A stretch of DNA of 40,170 bases from Colwellia sp. E2M01 (GTDB taxonomy: Bacteria > Pseudomonadota > Gammaproteobacteria > Enterobacterales > Alteromonadaceae). The DNA lies in contig NZ_JAHKPR010000039.1 in the NCBI RefSeq assembly GCF_018860585.1, forward strand, positions 1 through 40,170, read 5' to 3'. A program made the position numbers and the translations under genes. Below, one piece after another: positions 1-8,759 of the stretch. The stretch's first letter is position 1. The number at the start of each line of letters is the position of its first letter. The notes under the pieces are model-generated. The model worked only from the letters and a program-made list of their open reading frames with translations, had not been told where the DNA came from and searched no databases.

Positions 1-97
1 AAGTGGAACGGGTATATATCTTTTTTGTCACATTGCCCCGCCGCTATAAAAGCTTTAGAATACTCGTGTATTCACTTACCTTGTTAGGCGAAACTTC

Positions 98-697
98 TTG
101 TTATTAATGATCGACAATTACGACTCCTTTACTTTTAACTTAGTGCACTATTTTCAAGCATTAGGTCAAAAAGTCATGGTTTTTAGAAATAATGAAATTA
201 GCTTAGCTGAAATAGAAAAGTTATCTCCCCAGTATATAGTTATATCTCCAGGTCCTTGCGATCCTAATGCGGCAGGAATATCACTCGCCGTAATTGAAGC
301 GTTTGCTGGTAAAGTACCTTTGCTGGGAGTTTGTTTAGGACATCAATGCATTGCTCAACACTTTGGCGCTACAGTAGAAAAAGCCAAACAGTTAATGCAC
401 GGTAAAACCTCAATAATTCGTCATAACCAACAAGGCTTATTCACACAACTAAACTTGCCTTTACAGGTTACTCGTTATCACTCTTTAATTGTCAATAAGC
501 AAACACTACCGACTGAGTTAACGATAACGGCATGGAGTGAAAATGAGCATGGCGAGTTTGATGAAATAATGGCACTTGAACATAAAACACTACCAATAAG
601 TAGCGTACAGTTTCACCCAGAATCAATATTAACTGAACAAGGTCAGTCGTTATTAGCTAACTTTATCAAGCAATTTAAGCACTATCCTTTACCTTAA
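98..697 (+). CDS. pabA: Anthranilate/aminodeoxychorismate synthase, glutamine amidotransferase subunit
   Basis: Class I glutamine amidotransferase of 199 aa. It releases ammonia from glutamine for the PabB or TrpE partner that aminates chorismate, feeding folate or tryptophan synthesis. The N-terminus [11 protein letters not shown] is the family signature. The catalytic triad is visible as Cys79 in GVCLGHQ and His173/Glu175 in QFHPES. The chosen start is TTG at 98, because family members begin MLL(L/M)IDNYDS; an in-frame ATG at 107 would remove the first three residues. No trpE, trpD or pabB lies beside it, and argD is 1.5 kb downstream, an arrangement I associate with pabA rather than trpG. 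No convincing promoter is visible in bases 1-97. Family call is very secure; PabA versus TrpG is an inference from context. Confidence 0.9.
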   Translation: MLLMIDNYDSFTFNLVHYFQALGQKVMVFRNNEISLAEIEKLSPQYIVISPGPCDPNAAGISLAVIEAFAGKVPLLGVCLGHQCIAQHFGATVEKAKQLMHGKTSIIRHNQQGLFTQLNLPLQVTRYHSLIVNKQTLPTELTITAWSENEHGEFDEIMALEHKTLPISSVQFHPESILTEQGQSLLANFIKQFKHYPLP

Positions 698-868
698 GAA
701 TAGTAAAACCTATTTATTAATAATAAGACGTATATAAAAACAGAAGCTTTTTAGATTAAAGCCATATAGAGTAGTGTTTTATTTTTATATTAGTGAGCCA
801 TTTTTGTAAATGCTCAACTCAATGCATTCGATGCGCAATTTATACCCCGGATAAGCAATAAATTTTTT
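698..868. other. AT-rich spacer between pabA and the HDOD gene
   Basis: This 171-bp spacer holds no ORF I would call and no hairpin with a T-tract, so read-through from pabA into the downstream gene is possible. A GGAT about 16 bases before the ATG at 869 is the only weak ribosome-binding candidate. Confidence 0.5.
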
Positions 869-2014
869 ATGAAAATTTTTGAAAACAATCAATCGGTTAC
901 TATTACCTATCAACGTGCCATTAGTCTTTCTATAAGCAAAGACTTTGCAGAAAAGCAAAGTGGCAAAATTAAAATGGTAGATCATCAAGGTAGTGAGCAA
1001 GAAAACCGTCGTCGTCAGTTATTGTCTGTTGAAGTACAAGCGCAACAAGAAAAAATTATCGCTGAGCATGGCGAAGAGCATTTTAAAAATCAAACCAAAC
1101 AAAGTTTTTTTAATCGCGTACGCACCAAAATTAATAACGATTTTGATAATAAAGAACACCTTTACCATCACGTATTAGGTATTGAAGATGCCTGTCCCGC
1201 GATCATAGATATTTTATCTGCACGTGCAGCATCAGTGAATCAAATAAAAGATCTTGCTGTTTCTTTATCATGGTTAAGTGTTGATTTAATCAGCTTAGTT
1301 AACAAGCCTCAATATCGAAAACGTGCCGACGTACAAGTAACTGATGCCAAATTAGCGTTAAGTTATATTGGCTTAGATAACTTAAAACTGGTGATGCCTA
1401 CTTTTACCTTAAAACATTGGTTACCAACGAGTACTGCCCCATACGGCTTAATGAAAAGAAAACTATGGAATGATAGTTTGTCTATAGCCCTTGCCTCACG
1501 TGCATTAGCTAAAGAACACGGACTTGATGAATTTACCGCCTTTACTAATGGTATGTTATCAAACATTGGCCGACTTGCAGTTACCCGCTGTTATTTAAAT
1601 ACTTTTAGCGACATGTATAAAAATGAACTACGTGATGCTTTTGATAATAAAGATAAACGTTTACATAATGTATTATCAAAAATAGAAGCAAATGAAGAGA
1701 TTTTGCTAGAACAGTTAGTTATGCGTAGTGCGCAACTTTCTGCCGACCTCATCGAGCAAATGAATTTTAAACGACTTAATATAGTAGAGCCTATTTTTGA
1801 TTTAGCTTACGCTGAAAGTTACGATAAAATGCACCCTATTGCACAACTCGTTGCCAAAGCAAAAGCCTTTGTTGCTTATCGAGCATTAGATAAAGAGTCG
1901 CTCATCAACGAAGAAGAAACCAAGCAGTTATTGAGTGCGGTTCACTTAACGAAAAACGAAATAACCTTACTTAAAAAGAGTGATATTGATCATATTAAAC
2001 TCAACTTCAATTAG
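869..2014 (+). CDS. HDOD domain-containing protein
   Basis: Protein of 381 aa whose central part (roughly residues 100-300) reads as an HDOD domain, a degenerate HD hydrolase fold used in bacterial signalling. The stretches LGIEDACPAIIDIL, SLVNKPQY and FTNGMLSNIGRLAVTRCY follow the usual HDOD pattern of a prolyl-rich entry, helix bundle and GLLHDIG-like segment. The HD metal ligands are not kept (MLSNIG instead of LLHDIG), so a catalytic role is unlikely. The N-terminal 70 residues are charged and probably helical, with no signal peptide, so it is cytosolic. The start at 869 has a weak ribosome-binding site; ATG 974 (MVDHQGSEQ) is a plausible alternative. HDOD proteins often act in motility, biofilm or stress signalling, but no target can be inferred here. 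Confidence 0.82.
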   Translation: MKIFENNQSVTITYQRAISLSISKDFAEKQSGKIKMVDHQGSEQENRRRQLLSVEVQAQQEKIIAEHGEEHFKNQTKQSFFNRVRTKINNDFDNKEHLYHHVLGIEDACPAIIDILSARAASVNQIKDLAVSLSWLSVDLISLVNKPQYRKRADVQVTDAKLALSYIGLDNLKLVMPTFTLKHWLPTSTAPYGLMKRKLWNDSLSIALASRALAKEHGLDEFTAFTNGMLSNIGRLAVTRCYLNTFSDMYKNELRDAFDNKDKRLHNVLSKIEANEEILLEQLVMRSAQLSADLIEQMNFKRLNIVEPIFDLAYAESYDKMHPIAQLVAKAKAFVAYRALDKESLINEEETKQLLSAVHLTKNEITLLKKSDIDHIKLNFN

Positions 2015-2065
2015 TCTATTGAGTCATTCTTTTTAACATCACAGTTCAAAAATCAAAAATTAATG

Positions 2066-2096
2066 TAATGTTTGCCCGTTCGTGAACATTATTTTT
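2066..2096 (+). terminator. Rho-independent terminator after the HDOD gene
   Basis: The arms TAATGTT and AACATTA pair perfectly, extended inward by two G-T pairs and one C-G pair around a 5-base loop, and are followed by ATTTTTA. The hairpin lies about 50 bases after the stop of the HDOD gene and before argD. Confidence 0.6.
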
Positions 2097-2168
2097 ACTA
2101 TGTATTAAATTTTCATTAAGCTTTACCTGCTTTTGCAGTAAGCTAGTAAAAACCTTACCCACATATAA

Positions 2169-3398
<1,230 letters not shown>

Positions 3399-3419
3399 TA
3401 CAAGCAATAATTAACAACT

Positions 3420-3454
3420 AAAAGCTATGAGTTTTCGTACTTATAGCTTTTTTT
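3420..3454 (+). terminator. Rho-independent terminator after argD
   Basis: A 13-bp stem (AAAAGCTATGAGT with ACTTATAGCTTTT, one G-T pair) with a 6-base loop runs into seven T residues. It sits 22 bases after the argD stop. Confidence 0.88.
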
Positions 3455-3537
3455 ATGCTAGTTTTTTGTGTAATAAAGTAACCAGTTAATTAATAAATCT
3501 GGTTAGATAAAAAGAAGCAAAATTTTTGCGCACTAAA

Positions 3538-3546
3538 TGCTATACT
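3538..3546 (+). promoter_or_regulatory. Extended -10 promoter for the DUF3802-type gene
   Basis: TGC followed by TATACT (3541-3546) gives an extended -10 element 47 bases before the ATG at 3593. No good -35 is present, as is common with extended -10 promoters. Its position just after the argD terminator fits a new transcription unit. Confidence 0.5.
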
Positions 3547-3592
3547 CAAAAAACCCTTTCATCAATTATCAGCAAAGGTAAATAAAGCAATT

Positions 3593-3937
3593 ATGGTTAC
3601 AGATACTGACGGTTATATCCACATTATTGAATACCTTACAGAACACTTGAGTTTATTTGAGAACTCTACAGTAGCAGAGCAGTCTAACGAAACAGTAATG
3701 TCAGTTATTGAGGTGGAATTAGGCGAACAAATCATTAACGTTTGTAGCCAAAATAAAAACCTAACCTTTAACCAACGTAATGCCATTATTCGAGAAGTTG
3801 ATGCTATTCTTTATGATCTACAAGAAGTCTTTTCTGGCATAATGGATAATCCTGTTAATGCTGAACAACATGCTTTTATTACTGAGTTTGCCTGTTTAAT
3901 CAAAAACCTTTTTGATAGCGTAATTAATGCCGATTAG
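3593..3937 (+). CDS. DUF3802-type small protein of unknown function
   Basis: Protein of 114 aa, acidic and predicted mostly helical, with no signal peptide, membrane segment or Cys-rich motif, so probably a cytosolic helical bundle. The N-terminus MVTDTDGYIHIIEYLTEHL and the central segment REVDAILYDLQEVF match my memory of DUF3802, a family restricted to Shewanella/Colwellia-type gammaproteobacteria. It has its own candidate promoter and lies between argD and speD, 104 bp from the next gene. Function is unknown and none is proposed. The family name is from memory and should be treated as moderately sure. Confidence 0.75.
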   Translation: MVTDTDGYIHIIEYLTEHLSLFENSTVAEQSNETVMSVIEVELGEQIINVCSQNKNLTFNQRNAIIREVDAILYDLQEVFSGIMDNPVNAEQHAFITEFACLIKNLFDSVINAD

Positions 3938-4041
3938 CGAAGCTGCTTAACTGAAACAGATTAGCTGAAGCAGGTTAACGAGCAAAATAGATTAATTAAA
4001 GCTAACAAGCTGGCCGTAAATAAAAGATAAGTGTTTTGTAA

Positions 4042-4815
4042 ATGACTCCCAAGAATAAAATTCCGTTGTATGGTTTTAACAACTTAACAAAAAGCTTAAG
4101 TTTTTCACTGTATCGCGTCCATTACTTACCCTTAAATAGGGTTACTGAGCAACAGGCAAGTTCGACGTTAAGCAATGATTATAATAATTACATTAATCAA
4201 ACTTATAGCAGCGAACAACTAGAAGTTTTACTCAACAAAGTTTGTCATGCTATAGGTGGTAATGTGTTAAATGTTGCCAGTCAAAATTACAGCCCACAAG
4301 GTGCTAGCGTTACACTGATGATCTCAGAAGAAGCAAAACCCGAATCCTTAATCGCGCATTTAGATAAAAGCCATTTGTGTATCCACACCTATCCCGAAGA
4401 AACAACGCAACAAAACATTGCTATTTTTAGAGCTGATATTGAACTATCAACTTGTGGTATAATCTCACCTTTATCGGTATTAGATTACGTTATTGATGCT
4501 TTTTCAGCAGATGTTGTTGATATCGATTATCGGGTTCGTGGCATGACTCGAGACAAGCAAGGTAAAAAACATTTCAGTGATCATGATATAGCTAACATCA
4601 GTGAATATTTAAATGCAAATACGCATGCAAGTTATCAAATAAAAGACAGTGTGATGGCTTGTCATAATTTATATCATTGCAAGTTAAGTCGGAAAAATAT
4701 CGACTTAAACCATCATATTTTTTCTGAGCAAAACTTGCTATTTTCAACTACAGAAAAAAAACAGATAAGCACTAAAATAATGACTGAATTAGCAGAATTA
4801 TCTGCTGGAAAATAA
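4042..4815 (+). CDS. speD: S-adenosylmethionine decarboxylase proenzyme
   Basis: Pyruvoyl-dependent enzyme that decarboxylates S-adenosylmethionine to supply the aminopropyl group for spermidine synthesis. It is the E. coli-type, long form (257 aa; E. coli about 264). GFNNLTKSLSF near the N-terminus, PQGASVT, AHLDKSHLCIHTYPE and ADIELSTCGIISPL are all characteristic. The proenzyme should cleave itself between Lys109 and Ser110, Ser110 becoming the pyruvoyl group; Cys138 in STCG is the likely catalytic acid. Compared with E. coli it lacks a short insertion before AHLDKSH. No speE is adjacent, so the aminopropyl acceptor enzyme must be encoded elsewhere. The ATG start at 4042 has no strong Shine-Dalgarno sequence. 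Confidence 0.93.
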   Translation: MTPKNKIPLYGFNNLTKSLSFSLYRVHYLPLNRVTEQQASSTLSNDYNNYINQTYSSEQLEVLLNKVCHAIGGNVLNVASQNYSPQGASVTLMISEEAKPESLIAHLDKSHLCIHTYPEETTQQNIAIFRADIELSTCGIISPLSVLDYVIDAFSADVVDIDYRVRGMTRDKQGKKHFSDHDIANISEYLNANTHASYQIKDSVMACHNLYHCKLSRKNIDLNHHIFSEQNLLFSTTEKKQISTKIMTELAELSAGK

Positions 4816-4871
4816 ATTGATCTAGTGCAAAAAATTTCTTCTCATTGAAAGTAAATCAATAAGCTAGAATT

Positions 4872-4910
4872 AATCATCTAATAAATGAACTTTTCATTTA
4901 TTAGATGATT
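4872..4910 (+). terminator. Perfect 16-bp hairpin downstream of speD
   Basis: Arms 4872-4887 and 4895-4910 are perfectly complementary around the 7-base loop AACTTTT, 57 bases after the speD stop. The stem is AT-rich and is followed by TAAATG rather than a T-run, so it may be a processing or stability hairpin instead of a classical terminator. Confidence 0.5.
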
Positions 4911-5059
4911 TAAATGATATTTTCACTAAAAACATCTTACTTTTTATACAATTTGCACTTTGTTTTATCTACGCTATGACTAGTGCTTGCTTAAATCTTT
5001 AATGCTGTTTATCCTTTCTTTATCCCCTCAGACGTTCTTTTTAAAAGGTGTTAAAAAAC

Positions 5060-5833
5060 ATGAGTAAACGCATCCCTATCGTGGTCGCTAACTGGAAGTT
5101 AAACGGCGGAATTGATCTACTTTGTGCTTCAGTTGCCGCTTTTATTGGTAAACATTTCTCAACTAAAATTGCGATATGCCCTCCTTATATTTATATGAGA
5201 GATATGCTCAATTTTTTACAACACTCTGAAATTATTGTTGGTAGCCAAAATGTCAGTAAATTTGGCTCTGGTGCCTACACAGGTGAAACTTCTGCACAAA
5301 TGCTTAAAGATGTCGGCGCAGGCCTATGTTTGATTGGTCATTCTGAACGTCGCCAAATGTTTAATGAAAATGACGGTAGCTGTCAAATTAAAGTTAACCG
5401 TGCCTTAGCCAGTGGTTTAATGCCTATTTTATGTATTGGTGAAAATGCCCAACAACGTGAAGCAGGTATTACTAATGATGTGTTATTCAGACAAATGCAT
5501 GACGGTTTAGCCGATACTGATATTACCGACAAAGAGATTTGTGTGGCTTATGAGCCAGTATGGGCAATTGGTACAGGACAAGCAGCTTCACCAGAAGATG
5601 CACAAGCTGTGCATGCTTTTATCCGCCAAGAGCTGTGTGTTATTTACGGTGCTGAGCGCGCTGAGAAAATTCATATACTATACGGCGGTAGCGTTAATAA
5701 AAGTAACGCTCGCGAATTAATGAGCCAAGACGATATTGATGGTTTACTAGTAGGTGGCGCTAGTTTGGATCCTAATCACTTTATTGAAATTTGTAAGCAA
5801 GCAGAAATATTAGCTGAAGAGATTGAAGCTTAA
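5060..5833 (+). CDS. tpiA: Triosephosphate isomerase
   Basis: Glycolytic TIM-barrel enzyme interconverting dihydroxyacetone phosphate and glyceraldehyde 3-phosphate. From the ATG at 5060 it is 257 aa (E. coli 255). Key residues are Asn11 and Lys13 in NWKLNG, electrophile His94 in IGHSERR, catalytic Glu165 in AYEPVWAIGTG, which also opens the flexible loop 6, and the phosphate-binding YGGSV. A GTG at 5048 would add four residues; ATG 5060 is preferred because AAAAGG precedes it at a usable distance and the family starts close to the NWK motif. It is monocistronic and convergent with maoP, with a shared terminator. Confidence 0.96.
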   Translation: MSKRIPIVVANWKLNGGIDLLCASVAAFIGKHFSTKIAICPPYIYMRDMLNFLQHSEIIVGSQNVSKFGSGAYTGETSAQMLKDVGAGLCLIGHSERRQMFNENDGSCQIKVNRALASGLMPILCIGENAQQREAGITNDVLFRQMHDGLADTDITDKEICVAYEPVWAIGTGQAASPEDAQAVHAFIRQELCVIYGAERAEKIHILYGGSVNKSNARELMSQDDIDGLLVGGASLDPNHFIEICKQAEILAEEIEA

Positions 5834-5880
5834 TGGATTTATGATCGCGCGTTATTAGCGACTTTAGCTTACTCTAAAAC

Positions 5881-5918
5881 AAAAAAGCGCAGGTAACTGA
5901 AGTTATCTGCGCTTTTTT
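5881..5918. terminator. Bidirectional terminator between tpiA and maoP
   Basis: Two 18-base arms (5881-5898 and 5901-5918) pair with a single G-T mismatch around a 2-base centre. The outer arms are six A and six T with a GCGCAG/CTGCGC core, so a T-tract follows the stem in both directions. Confidence 0.93.
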
Positions 5919-5966
5919 AGATTTAAATCAAGTTTTAAGCTGATGAATACAAGATTAAAGTGAGTT

Positions 5967-6335
5967 TTAATCTAAATCAGTATCATCAGGATCACCTTCA
6001 TCATCATCTTCTGACTCAACCTTGCTTCGACCAAACAAAGTGTGAAAGTGTTTAGGGGTTAATGTTTTATTTTGATATTTTACCCAAGCTTTTTCTATTG
6101 GGGTAACTGGCTCAAGTTGGTTTACACAAACCTCAACAAATTGCATTTCCTCATCGGTCATCGGTGCTCTTGATTGCTCTGCAAGGGCTTTTAAAGCAAC
6201 ACCGTATTGTTCCATTATTTTCGATTCACTAAGGCTGAAATCACCAGATTTCGCTAGGCCTCTAGGGTAGTTTTTATCGTCATAAAACATTCGGTCTGTA
6301 CTGAAACTGGTAGGTAATTCTTTTAGATTAGTCAT
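5967..6335 (-). CDS. maoP: MaoP/YifE (DUF413) chromosome macrodomain protein
   Basis: Small cytosolic protein of 122 aa (E. coli MaoP about 112) with the DUF413 pattern: DRMFYDDKNYPRGLAKSGDF at the N-terminus, then MEQYGVAL, VEPVTPIEKAW-like central helix and KHFHTLFG. The tail is strongly acidic (ESEDDDEGDPDDTD), as in homologues. In E. coli MaoP acts with a short DNA site, maoS, to organise the Ori macrodomain. I could not identify a maoS-like site by eye. It is a single gene convergent with tpiA; a promoter candidate lies at 6376-6404. Family identity is recognised from sequence; function is transferred from E. coli. Confidence 0.85.
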   Translation of the reverse strand: MTNLKELPTSFSTDRMFYDDKNYPRGLAKSGDFSLSESKIMEQYGVALKALAEQSRAPMTDEEMQFVEVCVNQLEPVTPIEKAWVKYQNKTLTPKHFHTLFGRSKVESEDDDEGDPDDTDLD

Positions 6336-6375
6336 CCGTCGGACTCAAAAATTTAAAAAAAAGATTCTAAAAATA

Positions 6376-6404
6376 TTTTTAGCTCAAAGCAATATACTTG
6401 GCAA
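6376..6404 (-). promoter_or_regulatory. Sigma-70 promoter candidate for maoP
   Basis: Read on the minus strand, TTGCCA (6404-6399) is followed 17 bases later by TAAAAA (6381-6376), about 41 bases before the maoP ATG. The -35 matches consensus at five of six positions and the -10 at four. Confidence 0.45.
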
Positions 6405-6466
6405 ATTTTTTTAGCGTTTTTCTATGATTTTTTGGTCTAACACTCTAACCATTTAATCTAACTAAT

Positions 6467-6655
6467 TAATACCAAGTCCATTAAACTCTTGAGCACCTAG
6501 ATTGGCTAAAATAGTTAAATATTGCATTCCTTGCAATCACACTAGCCAGCTAGGCCACAAATTTATCGGAATAACTATGATTCAAGTTCGCGCCGCGATT
6601 AAATCCGTTTTAAATTGAATAAGTTTTAACCCTGAAAGGTCAACAGACACTAATT
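6467..6655 (+). repeat. Dispersed ATACCAA-ended repeat, copy 1 (degenerate)
   Basis: This occupies most of the 397-bp gap between maoP and the tonB-like gene. The left end, starting TAATACCAAGTCCATTAAA, matches the reverse complement of 31282-31251 at about 26 of 32 bases, and similarity appears to continue weakly inward (TAAAATA, AATCACA). The right boundary is uncertain. No ORF lies inside. It looks like a non-coding dispersed repeat or decayed miniature element; I recall similar sequences as frequent in Colwellia-type genomes. Confidence 0.6.
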
Positions 6656-6662
6656 TGGCGAA

Positions 6663-6697
6663 AAAAAAGTGAATACATTGCTGCATTCACTTTTTAT
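6663..6697 (-). terminator. Terminator for the exb/tonB-like operon
   Basis: The arms AAAAAGTGAAT and ATTCACTTTTT pair around a 10-base loop. On the minus strand the stem ends in a run of T, 36 bases after the stop of the last gene of the operon. Confidence 0.8.
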
Positions 6698-6732
6698 TAT
6701 GAGCTTATAAACACTAAGGTATTAATTAAAAG

Positions 6733-7680
6733 CTAACTCGGTAAAAAGTCTATTGACCATATAGTGGTAACCGTTCCAACTTGCTCGGCGGTAAACTCAA
6801 TGGCACGTAATATAATAACAAGTTGACGCTCTAGTGCAGGGTTATTTAATTCGCTTGATTTAATCGTTACTTTACTCACCTTACCTGATGGTAATATTTC
6901 AATTTCAAATAACACCTTACCTTTTAAGAACGGATCTTTACGAAGTGCTCGGTTATAACGTGAATAAAGTCGAGACTTATTCGCCTCAAGAGTGCGCCTT
7001 AATACTAGCTCAGAACGTTGCCCTGATTTTTTCGCGGCAATAGATTCTGCTTCAGCAGTATCGGTACTTGCTAACACCTCTTCTGCAGATAAACGTACTT
7101 GCTGCGTATCGCGTGTACTTAACTCATCACTGGCCACTGTTTGCGTGGTATTAGCTGCAGCAAGTTGAGTACTTTGTGTATCCGCGGCACTTGCCAATAA
7201 CTTACGCTGTACTTTAGTTTCAGTAGCACTGCTTTTATTAAGTTTAGTTGTTGTTGCTGGCTGTACTTCAAACGCATCTCGCATCGCAAAAAGCTCATCT
7301 TTCATGGCTGCTAGCCCTGATGTTTGCGCTTTTTGTTTTGCTTCTTGTCGCTTGGTTTTAGGTGGCTCAGGTTTTTTCTCAGGCTCGTCTTTTACTTCCT
7401 CTGGTTTTTCTTCTTTCGGTATTTCTTTTGGCTTTTCAGGCACAGGTAACTTTTTCTCTTGGAGCATTATTTTAGCTAACTGTACTGGCACTTTTTCTTT
7501 TATTTCACGCGGCACTTCAGCTTGCTCAATCAGTGGTACTATTACCGCTATTACCAAATAAAGACCAATAAGGATCTGTAAAATTCGAGTGAATTTTTTA
7601 TCTTGTTCAGTATCTTGAAATATATTGATATCAGCACTTTTGCTTAGTAAAGCATTAGAAGCTAAATTGTTTTTTGTCAT
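6733..7680 (-). CDS. TonB-like energy transducer with AgmX/PglI-type C-terminal domain
   Basis: Protein of 315 aa with a cytosolic N-tail, one membrane segment (about residues 31-50, ILQILIGLYLVIAVIVPLI) and a Pro/Lys/Glu-rich periplasmic spacer (about 75-120) as in TonB. The C-terminal ~90 residues (YSRYNRALRKDPFLKGKV, LPSGKVSKVTI, then an IEFT strand) follow the AgmX/PglI-type pattern rather than the E. coli TonB fold. It is the last gene of the exbB-exbD-exbD unit, 2 bp after the second exbD. It should couple ExbB/ExbD proton flow to a periplasmic or outer-membrane partner. The AgmX/PglI type is best known from Myxococcus gliding (GltG/GltJ) proteins. That it is TonB-like is well supported; the partner is unknown. 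Confidence 0.82.
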   Translation of the reverse strand: MTKNNLASNALLSKSADINIFQDTEQDKKFTRILQILIGLYLVIAVIVPLIEQAEVPREIKEKVPVQLAKIMLQEKKLPVPEKPKEIPKEEKPEEVKDEPEKKPEPPKTKRQEAKQKAQTSGLAAMKDELFAMRDAFEVQPATTTKLNKSSATETKVQRKLLASAADTQSTQLAAANTTQTVASDELSTRDTQQVRLSAEEVLASTDTAEAESIAAKKSGQRSELVLRRTLEANKSRLYSRYNRALRKDPFLKGKVLFEIEILPSGKVSKVTIKSSELNNPALERQLVIILRAIEFTAEQVGTVTTIWSIDFLPS

Positions 7681-7682
7681 CT

Positions 7683-8213
7683 TTAGCCTCCATTAATTTT
7701 ACTTTTAGCGACCTGTTCAACAGCTAAAGAGATATTACGATAATCACTGTCAGCGCAAGCCGCCATAATTTGCTTTAATACCTGATAAGGTACTGTTGCA
7801 TCACCAATAATAGTAACCGCTCTACCGTTCTCTGTTTCATTATCTGTTAACACTGGGCGCTTCGTTGCAAGATAGGCTAATTCAGTATTTATCGCTTTGA
7901 TCAGTCCTTCGTCAATCACCGTATTTAACTCGGTTAATGAACTTTTTTGCTGCCAAATAACCCGATCTTGAATCATGATGCTTTTCGGCAATACCGTAAT
8001 TAAGGTATTTTCCGCAGGCAATTCTTCGGCAATTGAAATAGGTAAATTCAATTCTTTAGTATTTTGTAATACGCGAACTTCTGATTGATTAACAATCAGA
8101 AAAAACACCAAAATAGTGAAAATATCCATTAACGATACGAGGTTCAATTTAGAGCCAGAGCTAAAGCGTTTATGATGTTTTGCTAAGCGTTTTGCTTTAA
8201 AAGACTGCCTCAT
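7683..8213 (-). CDS. ExbD/TolR-family protein (Asp retained)
   Basis: Protein of 176 aa: short basic N-tail, one membrane helix (about 23-42) and a periplasmic domain. The helix carries SLMDIFTILVFFLIV, in which Asp30 aligns with the proton-carrying Asp25 of E. coli ExbD. Its ATG overlaps the stop of the preceding exbD by 4 bases (ATGA), so the two are translationally coupled and probably made in fixed ratio. It should form the rotor/stator peptide inside an ExbB ring. It is longer than standard ExbD (about 140 aa), with extra sequence in the periplasmic domain. Confidence 0.88.
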   Translation of the reverse strand: MRQSFKAKRLAKHHKRFSSGSKLNLVSLMDIFTILVFFLIVNQSEVRVLQNTKELNLPISIAEELPAENTLITVLPKSIMIQDRVIWQQKSSLTELNTVIDEGLIKAINTELAYLATKRPVLTDNETENGRAVTIIGDATVPYQVLKQIMAACADSDYRNISLAVEQVAKSKINGG

Positions 8214-8755
8214 GGCTTAGCTCCTGCGTTATTTTCTACATTTCCACCAGCTTCAGGAGCGTCACCTAACGATATTTGAGGGAAAAGCTCTGCATCAACT
8301 AAATTAGCAGCAACAACCGCTTTAAATGAGCGCACTGTGTCCATAGTAGTAACAATAGTTTGATAATCAATTGACGGTGTTAATAGCAATACAATATCTC
8401 TTTTGTCTTGAGTTGCAGCATCGCCTTGTTGAAACGTTAATTTTAAATCTTGCAGATAAGTAGAAAGGTTAGCAAATTGATAGCCTTTTTCGGTTTTATC
8501 AAAGCGTTTTAATAACACGCCAGCAGGGTAATTTAATTCAAACGCAGTTTCGCTTATCACTAACTCCAAGACTTTCGGTTCGTTATCAGGATCGCTACTA
8601 GCTTGCGATCCCACTGGTAGCTGTAAATTTAAAATACGCACCTGAGAAAAGACCAAGCTTAAGAGTAATACGGGCACTAGCACTATCATCAAGTTCATAA
8701 ATGAGGTGATGTCGAGCTCTGCCTCTTCGGATTTTATCCGACGACGACGTCTCAT
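8210..8755 (-). CDS. ExbD/TolR-family protein lacking the conserved Asp
   Basis: Protein of 181 aa from the ATG at 8755, which lies 4 bases after the exbB stop; an upstream in-frame start at 8791 would add 12 residues inside exbB and is less likely. It begins with five Arg, then one membrane helix with ELDITSFMNLMIVLVPVLLL. In this alignment the position of E. coli ExbD Asp25 (TPFIDVML) is Asn21 (TSFMNLMI). The overall pattern and the following LNLQLP segment are typical of ExbD. Periplasmic domain about residues 55-181. Together with the next gene it would make an ExbD pair in which only one subunit can carry protons through this residue. Confidence 0.86.
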   Translation of the reverse strand: MRRRRRIKSEEAELDITSFMNLMIVLVPVLLLSLVFSQVRILNLQLPVGSQASSDPDNEPKVLELVISETAFELNYPAGVLLKRFDKTEKGYQFANLSTYLQDLKLTFQQGDAATQDKRDIVLLLTPSIDYQTIVTTMDTVRSFKAVVAANLVDAELFPQISLGDAPEAGGNVENNAGAKP

Positions 8756-8759
8756 TTTC

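Noticed and set aside
785..1000. Minus-strand open frame overlapping the start of the HDOD gene
   Set aside because: It overlaps coding sequence of a recognised protein and shows no motif or ribosome-binding site.
6429..6446. TTTTTGGTCTA shared with 31141-31152 as a left extension of repeat copy 1
   Set aside because: Only about 11 bases match in AT-rich DNA, so chance similarity cannot be excluded.
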